Below are positions 55,686 through 63,517 of a stretch of 64,000 bases of DNA, one piece after another. The translations under genes and the position numbers were made by a program. The notes under the pieces were generated by a model. It was not told where the DNA came from. It ran no database searches and worked only from the letters and a program-made list of their open reading frames with translations. Position 1 is the first letter of the stretch; each line of letters begins with the position of its first letter. The stretch comes from Candidatus Ideonella esbjergensis (GTDB taxonomy: Bacteria > Pseudomonadota > Gammaproteobacteria > Burkholderiales > Burkholderiaceae_C): assembly GCA_016710065.1 (NCBI GenBank), contig JADJLP010000001.1, forward strand, positions 1,595,001 to 1,659,000, given 5' to 3'.

Positions 55686-56651
55686 ATGTGCTACTCGGCC
55701 AAGGTCAAGGCGGAATACAACGCCTTCGTGCGGCTCTACAACTCGCGCATCGACATCGAGGCCTTCTATGAGCTGTACTGGCGCAGAAAGAAGAAGCAGG
55801 GGCCGCTTCTGAAGATCCCGAAGGCGATGGACGCCTTGTTCGCGAATCCGCAGAGCGATCAGGAGCGCGAAATCAAGGTCTTGATCGACGAGTTCAACGC
55901 CGAACAGGCGAGCGCGTTTGAGCAGGAACTGTTCAAGCAGAGAAGGCGTCTGGCAGATGCCGAGCGAACGCTGCAGACCAAGACCACCAAGGCGGCCACC
56001 GAGAGCAAGCGCATCGCCTCCGACAAGATCGACTGGGGTCTGGGCAAGCTGGCGGACCTCAGGCGCACCGAGCCCAAGGACCGGGACTCACGCATCTTCC
56101 CTGGCCATTGCGCACCCGTGATGGTCTGGGAAGGCGGCGAGCGCGTGATCAAGCCCATGCGCTACCAATGCCGCCCCGAGGGCAAACCGGCGTTCTACGA
56201 CACCAAGTACCCCGGCACCTACAACGCGCGCCGCGACAACCTGGAGGGTTTCTGGAAAGGCCAGTTCGGGCGCACGCATGGCGTGCTGATCGTCAACGCC
56301 TTCTACGAGAACGTGAACCGGCACAAGGCCGAGGGTCGCGAGCTTTCGCAAGGCGAGGAAGTGCAAAACATGGTGCTGGAGTTCAGGCCACGGCCCGAGC
56401 AGGACATGCTGGCGGCCTGCGTGTGGTCTCGGTGGAGTGGGCCGGATGGCGAGGAGCTGCTGTCCTTCGCAGCGATCACCGATGAACCGCCAGTGGAAGT
56501 GGCGGCCGCCGGCCATGACCGCTGCATCATCCCAATAAGGCCCGAGCAGGTCGATGCGTGGCTGAGGCCGGAGGACCGGCCCGTGGAGGACCTGTACGCG
56601 ATCCTGGACGACCGCGAGCGGCCGTACTACGAGCACCGCATGGCGGCTTGA
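55686..56651 (+). CDS. SOS response-associated (SRAP/YedK-type) protein
   Basis: This 321-residue protein begins MCYSAKVKAEY; Cys2 becomes the N-terminal catalytic residue that crosslinks abasic sites in single-stranded DNA. Other parts are a coiled coil (about 70-120), GHCAPVMVWEGGERVIKPMRY, TYNARRDNLEGFWKGQF, GVLIVNAFYENVNRHK, LSFAAITDEPPVEVAAAGHDRCIIPI and the C-terminal LRPEDRPVEDLYAILDDRE. It is divergent from imuA'. The protein is longer than YedK (about 220 residues) owing to the inserted coiled coil. Confidence 0.88.
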   Translation: MCYSAKVKAEYNAFVRLYNSRIDIEAFYELYWRRKKKQGPLLKIPKAMDALFANPQSDQEREIKVLIDEFNAEQASAFEQELFKQRRRLADAERTLQTKTTKAATESKRIASDKIDWGLGKLADLRRTEPKDRDSRIFPGHCAPVMVWEGGERVIKPMRYQCRPEGKPAFYDTKYPGTYNARRDNLEGFWKGQFGRTHGVLIVNAFYENVNRHKAEGRELSQGEEVQNMVLEFRPRPEQDMLAACVWSRWSGPDGEELLSFAAITDEPPVEVAAAGHDRCIIPIRPEQVDAWLRPEDRPVEDLYAILDDRERPYYEHRMAA

Positions 56652-56807
56652 AGCCTGGGCTCCCTGCCAGCGGTGGCCGTAAATTGGGCGTGAGGCAGCG
56701 CTCTGCGCGGCTCTGACCGACCGTGTGATGAATCACCAGGGTTGGATCAGCGGTACCTTGCCGCGCCTCCTACGGCCTATAGACCCTGCACAGGCGCGGC
56801 CCTGTGC
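56652..56807. other. Intergenic region
   Basis: 156 bp between convergent genes. No clear terminator hairpin or other site. Confidence 0.4.
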
Positions 56808-57467
56808 TCAAAGATCAAAGACGCTCACCGCCGCAACGGCTGCCGGGGTGACGGCGACAATCTTGCGAGTCGCGAAGTCCACGATGATGGGATGCTTGGC
56901 CACGTCGCAGGCCTCTTCGACCCAGCCGGCCTGGTTGCCCCCTTCCACCCTCATCGTGCTGGAGCCTGCAGCGGTCGGGGCAGCTTTGCGAAACGCGATC
57001 AGCAAATCGGTCGCCAAGGACAGACGATTGAAGGAATCGGTCAGGCCATTGGGCGCATTCTTGACGCAAAGAATGCGGGCATAGTGACGCCCCCTGGAAC
57101 TTCCCAGCACATTGTTGAAGGCGTTGTCATAGACCATCTGGTTGATGACAAACGAGTACTGAGACAAGGCGGTGCCGGCCGCCGACGAAGAAATGTCGAT
57201 CATGACGGTGCCCTCGCTCAGGCAGCCCACGCGCTTGTCCAACCAGGCGTCAGCCAGTGCCGTGGACGTGCATGCCGCCGGCTTGACGGTCTGGCTGGAT
57301 CCTGAGGTTCCACCCGACCCGGCCGTGCCGCCGGTTTGACCATCCGCCGAGGGGTCGGCACCTCCACCCCCACCACACCCGGCCAGGATGAAGCCAGCAG
57401 CCAAACAGGCCGCAGCGCCATGCCGCCGGGTTGCAAACTTCTCGGGAAACAGATGCGGGTTGTTCAA
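56808..57467 (-). CDS. Lipoprotein of unknown function
   Basis: This 219-residue protein has a signal peptide ending in lipobox ILAGC (Cys31), a Gly/Ser-rich linker (residues 32-58) and a globular part with four cysteines: CTSTALADAWLDKRVGCLSE, LSQYSFVINQMVYDNAF, SSRGRHYARILCVKN, VEEACDVAKHPIIVDFA. No family recognised. Confidence 0.75.
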   Translation of the reverse strand: MNNPHLFPEKFATRRHGAAACLAAGFILAGCGGGGGADPSADGQTGGTAGSGGTSGSSQTVKPAACTSTALADAWLDKRVGCLSEGTVMIDISSSAAGTALSQYSFVINQMVYDNAFNNVLGSSRGRHYARILCVKNAPNGLTDSFNRLSLATDLLIAFRKAAPTAAGSSTMRVEGGNQAGWVEEACDVAKHPIIVDFATRKIVAVTPAAVAAVSVFDL

Positions 57468-57543
57468 GATAGGACCTCCATGGTGTTTGGTGAACGGACA
57501 GATTCGGTGCCCACCGGCGGGTGGGCAGGGCGTGTGAACAGCC

Positions 57544-58152
57544 TCAGGGATAGGCCTCCACCAGCGTCACCGTGGCGCCACTGGCCTTCAGCCCTTCGAC
57601 GATGTCATTGATGGTGCGCGGAATGAACTTGCTCGAATCCCCCACCACCGTGCGCGCCAGCGTGGCCCCCAGCACGGCGGCGCTGAAGCCCCCCGAGGCC
57701 TTGCTGAAGGTGGTGTAGACATTGAGCCCATAGCCGCCCTGGTAAGGCATCAGGCAGGCGAAGAACGTGGTCGCCTCGCCATACTGGGCAAAGGAGCTGT
57801 CGCGCCCATTGGCGGTCAGGATCGCACCGTCGCAGGTGGGCACCTGGACGTTCTGGCCCCCGCTCATGGCCAGCGCCATCAGACCGGCATTGGCCTTGAA
57901 CGGCGAAGCCAGTTGGAACCGGCCGGCCTTGGCCGGCAAGGGTGACGGTGGCAGCCCATGGCTGAGCTGCACACCGCTCATGTTCTTCTGCAGCGCCAGC
58001 TTGACCGCCTCGGCCGCCTTGGCCGGCGGGATGTCGCCCTTGACGTCGTAGATCGCATAGCCCTGGGCGGTCTCGCGGGTCGGCGTCGTGCTGCCGCAGC
58101 CGGCCAGGACCACAGACGCCAGAGCAGGAATGAGGATGAATGACTTGGACAT
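57544..58152 (-). CDS. Lipoprotein of unknown function
   Basis: This 202-residue protein starts at ATG 58152 after AGGAGGTTCC. The lipobox is VVLAGC (Cys19). The mature part has AIYDVKGDIPPAKAAEAVKLALQ, VQVPTCDGAILTANG, FACLMPYQGGYGLNVYTTFS and a second hydrophobic part FSAAVLGATLARTVVG. The pattern suggests a periplasmic two-domain protein. No family recognised. It is divergent from the XRE regulator. Confidence 0.75.
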   Translation of the reverse strand: MSKSFILIPALASVVLAGCGSTTPTRETAQGYAIYDVKGDIPPAKAAEAVKLALQKNMSGVQLSHGLPPSPLPAKAGRFQLASPFKANAGLMALAMSGGQNVQVPTCDGAILTANGRDSSFAQYGEATTFFACLMPYQGGYGLNVYTTFSKASGGFSAAVLGATLARTVVGDSSKFIPRTINDIVEGLKASGATVTLVEAYP

Positions 58153-58200
58153 GGAACCTCCTTGGGATGAACCAGAGACCCGATGTCCCGGGGCCTCTGA

Positions 58201-58230
58201 TGTATGAATCAGTGTGTGTATGAATGAGTG
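58201..58230. promoter_or_regulatory. Tandem 14-bp repeats between divergent genes
   Basis: TGTATGAATCAGTG and TGTATGAATGAGTG, 16 bp apart, sit between the lipoprotein and the XRE regulator. They may be the regulator's operator. The second repeat overlaps the upstream GTG start candidate of the regulator. Confidence 0.45.
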
Positions 58231-58251
58231 TACTTTGGCCACAGTGCACGG

Positions 58252-58527
58252 GTGGCCACCTCTCCCCAGCGCGCCTTTGGCGACCGAATCCGCGAACTGC
58301 GCCTGGCCGTGGGCATGACGCAGGAGGACCTGGCCGAGCGCTGCGGGCTGTTCCGCACCTACATGAGCCGCATCGAGACCGGCAAGGCCAACCCGACGCT
58401 GACCATGATTCATGCGCTGGCCGACAGCCTGGGGGTGAGCGTGCCTGCGCTGTTCGGCATGACTGTCGAGGCCAAGCCGGCGGTGCGCGCACCCACCCGG
58501 CCATCACGAGGGCGGGTGTCGCGCTGA
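58252..58527 (+). CDS. XRE-family transcriptional regulator
   Basis: The protein of 91 residues (99 from an alternative GTG at 58228) has a Cro/CI-type HTH: FGDRIRELRLAVGMTQEDLAERCGL, TYMSRIETGKANPTLTMIHALADSLGV. The short C-terminal tail is Pro/Arg rich. GTG 58252 is preferred because the other start lies inside the repeated operator-like site. It may control the divergent lipoprotein gene. Confidence 0.82.
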   Translation: MATSPQRAFGDRIRELRLAVGMTQEDLAERCGLFRTYMSRIETGKANPTLTMIHALADSLGVSVPALFGMTVEAKPAVRAPTRPSRGRVSR

Positions 58528-58542
58528 GGGCAGGGCGGCCGT

Positions 58543-59142
58543 TCATGCCGCCTCCTGCCACCGTGAAGCCCGGCGCTGTTTCAGGCACAGACCGGCTAAG
58601 AAACCCTGAACCATCGCGGCGACCTCGGGGCCCTCGGGCCATGAATCGATGCACCAGCAGGGAGCCAACCGGCAGACCAGGTCGTCACCCTGGCGATCAA
58701 TCCATTGCACGAAGCTGCCCTTGCGATCCCCGATGCGCCAGGCATAGCCCTCAGGGTCTGCGGCATGGGCGCACAGCAAGCCCAGTTCAGCTTGGGCTTT
58801 CCGACCCCAGCCGGTGATCACCAGGTTGCAGGCGGAGCCATCCTCCTGCAAGCTGACCACCGCATGCCGACCAAGGCGCAGCCACAGATCCTCCAGCAGC
58901 CGCCAGACCTCGCATGGGCTCAGCGCCGCAGAGGGCGGGGTGCCCGGCAGGTCGTCACAGGCGGCCTGCACAGCCGTTGCTGCGCTGGTGGGCACCGTCG
59001 CCTCCTGGGCTGGGCCCTGCGGCGCGGCAGGCTGGCGCCTGGCGCCAGAGCGTCGCAGCGATCCAGACTCGCGAACCCGCGCCAGCGGCCAACGCTGGAA
59101 GCCAGCGAGGTACCCCTTCAAGTTGAAGTGGACAGGCTTCAT
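58543..59142 (-). CDS. Unknown protein
   Basis: This 199-residue protein has a basic start (KPVHFNLKGYLAGFQRWPLARVRESGS) and a low-complexity Ala/Pro linker (about 30-70). The globular part is SPCEVWRLLEDLWLRLGRHAVVSL, CNLVITGWGRKAQAELGLLC, WCIDSWPEGPEVAAMVQGFL. It has four or five cysteines. No family recognised. It probably forms an operon with the two genes upstream (spacing 11 bp). Confidence 0.65.
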   Translation of the reverse strand: MKPVHFNLKGYLAGFQRWPLARVRESGSLRRSGARRQPAAPQGPAQEATVPTSAATAVQAACDDLPGTPPSAALSPCEVWRLLEDLWLRLGRHAVVSLQEDGSACNLVITGWGRKAQAELGLLCAHAADPEGYAWRIGDRKGSFVQWIDRQGDDLVCRLAPCWCIDSWPEGPEVAAMVQGFLAGLCLKQRRASRWQEAA

Positions 59143-59153
59143 GGCCGGCGCCT

Positions 59154-59576
59154 TCAGTGGGTGGCCGGGCGCACAAAGCCACCCAGCAACTGCAGATACG
59201 TCTGGGCATCAACCCCTCGGGTGCGGTGCAGCAGGGTCAGGCCGATCACGGCCAGGTCCAGCGCTCGCACCTCCAGGTAGCCCGCTTCGCGCGGGGCCGG
59301 TTCGCCCAGGTCGACGGTGATGGGGCTGATGCGCAGGCTGCGCACGGCACTGTCATCGACCAAGTGGTTGATCAGCTCCACCTGATCGGCAGGACCCACG
59401 TCTCGCCCTGGCGACGAGATCACGCCGCAGAGCGGTCCGCCGCCCATGACCAGGTCCTGGCCCTGCAGGTGGTCTTCAAGGCGCCGCTGGAACCGGATCT
59501 GCGCCAACTCGCTCAACCCAGCGTTGGGCTCGATCCAGACGGTGAACCCCAGGGTGTCGTTGTCCACATCAGACAT
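59154..59576 (-). CDS. Small protein, possibly YggL-like
   Basis: This 140-residue protein reads LGFTVWIEPNAGLSELAQIR, LEDHLQGQDLVMGGGPLCGV, ADQVELINHLVDDSAVRSLR. The order (a Phe-x-Val strand, a helix, a Gly-rich GGG turn, a helix with ...WL-like end and a last strand) is that of YggL/DUF469-type ribosome-associated proteins, but the match is by pattern only. It overlaps the upstream gene by 8 bp. Confidence 0.55.
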   Translation of the reverse strand: MSDVDNDTLGFTVWIEPNAGLSELAQIRFQRRLEDHLQGQDLVMGGGPLCGVISSPGRDVGPADQVELINHLVDDSAVRSLRISPITVDLGEPAPREAGYLEVRALDLAVIGLTLLHRTRGVDAQTYLQLLGGFVRPATH

Positions 59577-59895
59577 GGCTCAGCTCCTGGGTCGCAGCGG
59601 CCGACCGGCCGGCAAACGGGCGCTGCTCGACGTGGACAAAGACCACCTCGGGCTGGGCGAGCAGCCACCCCATCACCATGCCTCGGTCGAAGGGACCGAT
59701 GGCACCGCCATGGCGAACGATGGCGATGCGCTCGGGCGAGAGGGCCGCTGTCAGGCCTCTCGCCGAGAGATAGGTTTGCAGTCGCTGGTGCCACCGGGCC
59801 ACCTGTGCGGCGGTGAAGCGACTGGACAAGGTCACGCGCAACCAGACCGTCTGGCTGTGCAGGGGGTGAGGGCAGGGGAGCGAGTTCGGATTCAT
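59569..59895 (-). CDS. Small protein, paralogous to its neighbour
   Basis: This 108-residue protein from ATG 59895 reads SQTVWLRVTLSSRFTAAQVA, LQTYLSARGLTAALSPERIA, FDRGMVMGWLLAQPEVVFVH. It follows the same strand-helix-turn-helix-strand plan as the gene at 59154, so the two may be an ancient duplication. It ends in QELSHV. Function unknown. Confidence 0.55.
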   Translation of the reverse strand: MNPNSLPCPHPLHSQTVWLRVTLSSRFTAAQVARWHQRLQTYLSARGLTAALSPERIAIVRHGGAIGPFDRGMVMGWLLAQPEVVFVHVEQRPFAGRSAAATQELSHV

Positions 59896-60046
59896 TGAGG
59901 TTTCCTCTGAAGGCATCGGTGGCGGGCGTGGGTCGGCCCTGCCCTGGCTGGCGGGGCATACACGTTTCGTTGGGGTGAGCTCAGCCCGTGCGGCTCATGG
60001 AGCTGCACCAGAGCTGCACAGATCTGGGCGCTGAGTGATCAGCGGA
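59896..60046. other. Junction before integrase B
   Basis: About 150 bp with the promoter of the small operon and the downstream flank of integrase B. No repeat shared with the region after integrase A was found outside the gene. Confidence 0.4.
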
Positions 60047-61335
60047 TCAGGCCGCCGCGCGCATCGGCGGCGGTTGCGCTTCAGGCGGGGCGCCTTCATT
60101 GCTTGCTGCGGGCCGGCCAGCGTCGGTGTTCGACGTGAAGCGCGTGGCCAGCAGGCGGTCGAAGGCCGAACCATCGCGCCGCGTCAGGTTGGGCACAAAG
60201 CGGCTATAGACGCGGAACAGCATCTCGGTGGACGCATGGCCAAGCTGGCGAGCGATCCATTCGGGGTTTCTCCAGCGGCCAGCCACAGGGTGGCTGCGGT
60301 ATGGCGGGTCTGGTAGGGCCGGCGCAGCGTCAGCGACAGGTGACGCAGCAGGGGGTACCAGATGCGCTTGGTGAAGTTGTTGGTGTCCAGCGGCTCGCCA
60401 GCGCGGTTGCAGAACACGTAGTCCATCTTGCCCGTGGCCTTGTGCTGTTCCTGCAGGGCGTCGTACACCACCTGGCTCATCTGGATGTCGCGTTGCGAGC
60501 TGTCGGTCTTGGTGTACTCCTCTTCGCCACCCACGATGGTCTCTCGCACGAGGATGAGGCGGCGCTCAAAGTCGATGTACTTCCACTTGAGGCCGTGGAT
60601 CTCGCCGGAACGCATGCCGGTGAAGAACCGCACCGTCATGTAGTGCCGGTAGTCAACGCGAACCGAGTTGATTATCAGGTGGACTTGCTCCAGATTGAAC
60701 GGGTCGACATCGGACTTGGGGATCTTGAGCGGGCGCAGCTTGCCCATGGCCAGCGTGAATTCGTAGCGGTCTGCCGCTTCCTGCAATATCTGCCGCAAGA
60801 TCAACATGATGGTGTTGATGCGGGCAGGGGACAGCTTGGTGCCCGGGCGGCGCCCACGCACGGAGGACAGGTGCGAGCGGAAGTCCAGGATCTGCGCGCG
60901 CGTCACCGAGCCGATGGCCAAGGTGCCGAAGCGTGGCAACAAGTGTTGGTCAAGGATGCCTCTCACAGTTGTGATGTAGGTCTTGCGCCAGCCGACTTTG
61001 AACTCGCCGAACCACAGGTCTGAAAAGCTAGCGAATGGTGGCGTTGTTGCGGCGACGATCTTGTTGGGTGGAGGCAAATGTTCAATTCGAGTCGGGCTCT
61101 CGTCTAGAGACGATGCCGCCCCCCTGATCAGTTCTGGGAAGTAGGATTCCAGTGAGAACGTGCCTTGCTTGAGTGCCACGTTCACCTGGCGCAACTTGGG
61201 CGCCAGTGCCTCGCGGCTATCGGGTGTGTCTGGCAGATCTGTCTGGGCCCGGAACCTCTTTCCTTGCCAACGAAAGTCAAAGAAGAGTGTGCCGGTATCA
61301 ACGCGGGGGCGAAGGCTTGCCATGTGTCGCCTCAC
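60047..61335 (-). pseudogene. Tyrosine-type integrase B, frameshifted
   Basis: The GTG at 61335 overlaps the small HTH gene (GTGA), as in integrase A. The arm domain is different (MASLRPRVDTGTLFFDFRWQ), but from about 61017 on the gene is almost identical to integrase A. Near 60263 a run of four G replaces five G in copy A, so the frame is lost before the catalytic His (RQLGHAS) and Tyr (MLFRVYSRF), which follow in another frame. Length would be about 429 residues. Inactive as written. Confidence 0.88.
60050..61017 (-). repeat. Direct repeat, copy in integrase B
   Basis: Partner of 4383-5350. Identity stops sharply at CGAACCACAG, where the linker to the arm domain starts. Confidence 0.9.
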
Positions 61336-61553
61336 GCTGCCATAGGCATTGCAATGGTGTCACCCGCCCCTGCGGGCTGCATGTCCCGCTCAATGGCCTC
61401 CCAGATGAAGAGGATCTTGCGGCCACCAAAAGGGCGGAAGTAGTGGACGCCCTCAAGGAGGACGTTGTCCTTCAGCTGGTTGCGAATCGTCGCTGGCGTG
61501 TACCGGATCCGCTGCGACAACTCAACGGTGGTTAGATAAGTGCTTTCGCTCAT
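61332..61553 (-). CDS. Small HTH protein of integrase B module
   Basis: The 73-residue protein reads STYLTTVELSQRIRYTPATIRNQLK, GVHYFRPFGGRKILFIWEAIE. It is a clear paralogue of the gene at 5660-5887 (the HTH and the GxHYxRPFGxRK wing agree, about half of residues overall). Probably the cognate excisionase or directionality factor. Divergent from the regulator at 61671. Confidence 0.78.
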   Translation of the reverse strand: MSESTYLTTVELSQRIRYTPATIRNQLKDNVLLEGVHYFRPFGGRKILFIWEAIERDMQPAGAGDTIAMPMAA

Positions 61554-61592
61554 GCTACTCTCGTGCCTCCAAGTGAACTCATGAAGTGGTTA

Positions 61593-61661
61593 ATGCAACA
61601 TATCTGCATCGCATGAGTTGCATAGTAGCACCATCAAGAACAAACGCAACATATTTGTTGC
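61593..61661. promoter_or_regulatory. GCAACATAT operator sites between divergent genes
   Basis: GCAACATATCTGCAT (from 61595) and GCAACATATTTGTTGC (61646-61661, a palindrome with 6-bp arms) share GCAACATATNTG. A further pair AACTCATG/CATGAGTT brackets the first site. This is the layout of a small repressor-controlled divergent promoter. Confidence 0.6.
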
Positions 61662-61670
61662 TTTCATCCA

Positions 61671-62057
61671 ATGATTCGCTTTCGCCTCACCGAGCTCATC
61701 GCCGACGCACAGTTCAAGTCAGGTCGTCGAATCACGTTGAAAGAGATGTCCGAGGCCACCGGCATCAACCGGATGACGCTTTCGCGAATGAGCAATGTCC
61801 GCGGCTATGGCACGTCAACGGAGACAATCGACAAGCTGTGCAAGTACTTCAATTGCGAAGTGGGTGATGTCGCCCAGTACGTCGACGACGAGAGCGTCCA
61901 GGTCAGCGGCGAGAAACTTGCGAACGGGACCGCGTCCGATCCTGGTTCGAAGTTTGGGTCCGCAGGACGGAGGACTCCCTTGAAGCTGGGGATTCCAAGC
62001 GAAGGCGAGGGGAAAGCCACGCGCAAGGGCGGCTTGAAGCCCAAGGGAAAAGTCTGA
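61671..62057 (+). CDS. Cro/CI-type HTH regulator
   Basis: This 128-residue protein reads FRLTELIADAQFKSGRRITLKEMSEATG, INRMTLSRMSNVRGYGTSTET and DKLCKYFNCEVGDVAQYVDD, a YozG/HTH_26-type DNA-binding domain in the first 70 residues. The tail is basic and low in complexity. It probably represses the integrase B operon through the GCAACATAT sites. Confidence 0.83.
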   Translation: MIRFRLTELIADAQFKSGRRITLKEMSEATGINRMTLSRMSNVRGYGTSTETIDKLCKYFNCEVGDVAQYVDDESVQVSGEKLANGTASDPGSKFGSAGRRTPLKLGIPSEGEGKATRKGGLKPKGKV

Positions 62058-62807
62058 CTCGTTTCGTCCAACTTGTGCAACGGAGCTGGCTCGCCAATGG
62101 GCGTGATCGGCAGCTCGCATGGGCAAGCAAGATGGGCAAACCAAGTTGCAGCACGCCAATGATGCGCACGCTCGCGATAGCGATCCACTTAGCTGCCCGG
62201 TTTGGCTTTGGCTGACTGCGATGCAGCGGTTGCTGCCGGTCGCCTCCGCCCGCTGAACTCACGGTGTCAGCCAGGAAGCCGACATTCGACCTTCAACGAC
62301 CGTGCCGAACCAGCGACCGGTTCCAAAGTAATGCAGACATCGCCCGGCACCTGCGCATTGCGCGCACTGCGAATGCCCGATGACCAGTGGCACTAAGGGG
62401 CGCTACCGACCCAGTGCCGTTGTCCAAACCTTTCATTGCCCTGCCGCATAGCGGTCACTGAACAGGGCAATTCCCAAAGGAGGCCTCTTTCGAAAGCTCA
62501 CACATTTGGCACGAGTTCTACATCGTTGAGTCAATCCGCCTCTGAAGAGCCGCTCTTCCAAGCAAGCGGGATCCGCGCCCGACCATCCTTGCTCACATCC
62601 TGACGAAACCCTTAGAAGCGCGGCGGATGCGATGCCTGCCCCAACTCGCCTGCAGTCTGCTACCGGCATCTACGCTGACCGGTGATAGTTGTTTGCCAGA
62701 CCGACATGGCCAGGTGCACAGTCCAGAACACTCGCCGTCGCACGTCTGGAAGTTCGGGAATCCGCCAGCCATGGCGGCAGGCACGAGCAGAAAGCCGGTT
62801 CACGCCC
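62058..62807. other. Non-coding stretch at the right island border
   Basis: About 750 bp; no frame on either strand has family features and a start signal. It should contain the right end of the island and the downstream flank of the response regulator. No attachment repeat was recognised. Confidence 0.45.
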
Positions 62808-63479
62808 CTATCCTGTGATTCGCTCCAACTGGTACCCAACACCCCGAGAAGAGCGAATTCGAACCGGACCCGACTCAATCTTCTTTCTCAGGCGATGAAC
62901 ATAGACCTCGATCGTGTTTGTCGTGACCTCTTCGCCCCATCCGAACATGATCTCGGCCATGCGGTCCTTGCTCACAAAACGACCTCGACGGCTGATGAGG
63001 ATCTCCAGCAAGGAGAGTTCCCGGCGGGACAATTGAACCTGTTGTCCCTCGATGAAGACGGTCCTTTCAGCCGTGTCGAACTTCAATGGGCCGTGTCGAA
63101 TCAGGTTGCTTGCGCTGCCCATGGCGCGGCGAGTCCAGGCCCGAACGCGAGCGCGGATCTCCGAAAAGTCCACCGGCACGCCGACGCAGTCATCGCTGCC
63201 ACGGTCCAGGGCTGCTGCGCGTTCTGCCGGATTCTCTGAAATCGCAAGAGACAAGATGGGCGTCTGTATTGCCTTGGCTCGAAGCCTGCCAATCATTGTC
63301 GGGCCCGGGGGTGCCCCAAGCCGAAGGTCCACAACCGCAAAGTCGAATGGTGACGACAGCAAAGCGCCCGCCGTCGCCTCTTCGGATGCGACTTGATCGC
63401 AGGCGTGGCCGTCGGCCCGCAATGCTTGCGCGAGTTCGACCGAAGAATCTTCGGCCCGAACAGCAATGAGTATTCGCAT
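62808..63479 (-). CDS. OmpR-type response regulator with unusual receiver
   Basis: This 223-residue protein has an N-terminal receiver with the phospho-acceptor Asp51 (FAVVDLRLG) and a C-terminal winged helix (LSRRELSLLEILISRRGRFV, TNTIEVYVHRLRKKIESGPV, SSRGVGYQLE). The acidic pair near residue 9 is replaced by RAED and the invariant Lys by Val (DDCVGVPVD), so phosphorylation may be weak or absent. No kinase gene is adjacent in the window. The start ATG 63479 gives the normal MRILIAV. Confidence 0.85.
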   Translation of the reverse strand: MRILIAVRAEDSSVELAQALRADGHACDQVASEEATAGALLSSPFDFAVVDLRLGAPPGPTMIGRLRAKAIQTPILSLAISENPAERAAALDRGSDDCVGVPVDFSEIRARVRAWTRRAMGSASNLIRHGPLKFDTAERTVFIEGQQVQLSRRELSLLEILISRRGRFVSKDRMAEIMFGWGEEVTTNTIEVYVHRLRKKIESGPVRIRSSRGVGYQLERITG

Positions 63480-63517
63480 TGGGTAATAACGATGGGGCCG
63501 AGCGAGCGCCAAGCGTG

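Noticed and set aside
4156..62807. Matching attL/attR core for the island
   Set aside because: Compared the DNA next to xth with that at the right border and found no convincing shared core outside the integrase repeat.
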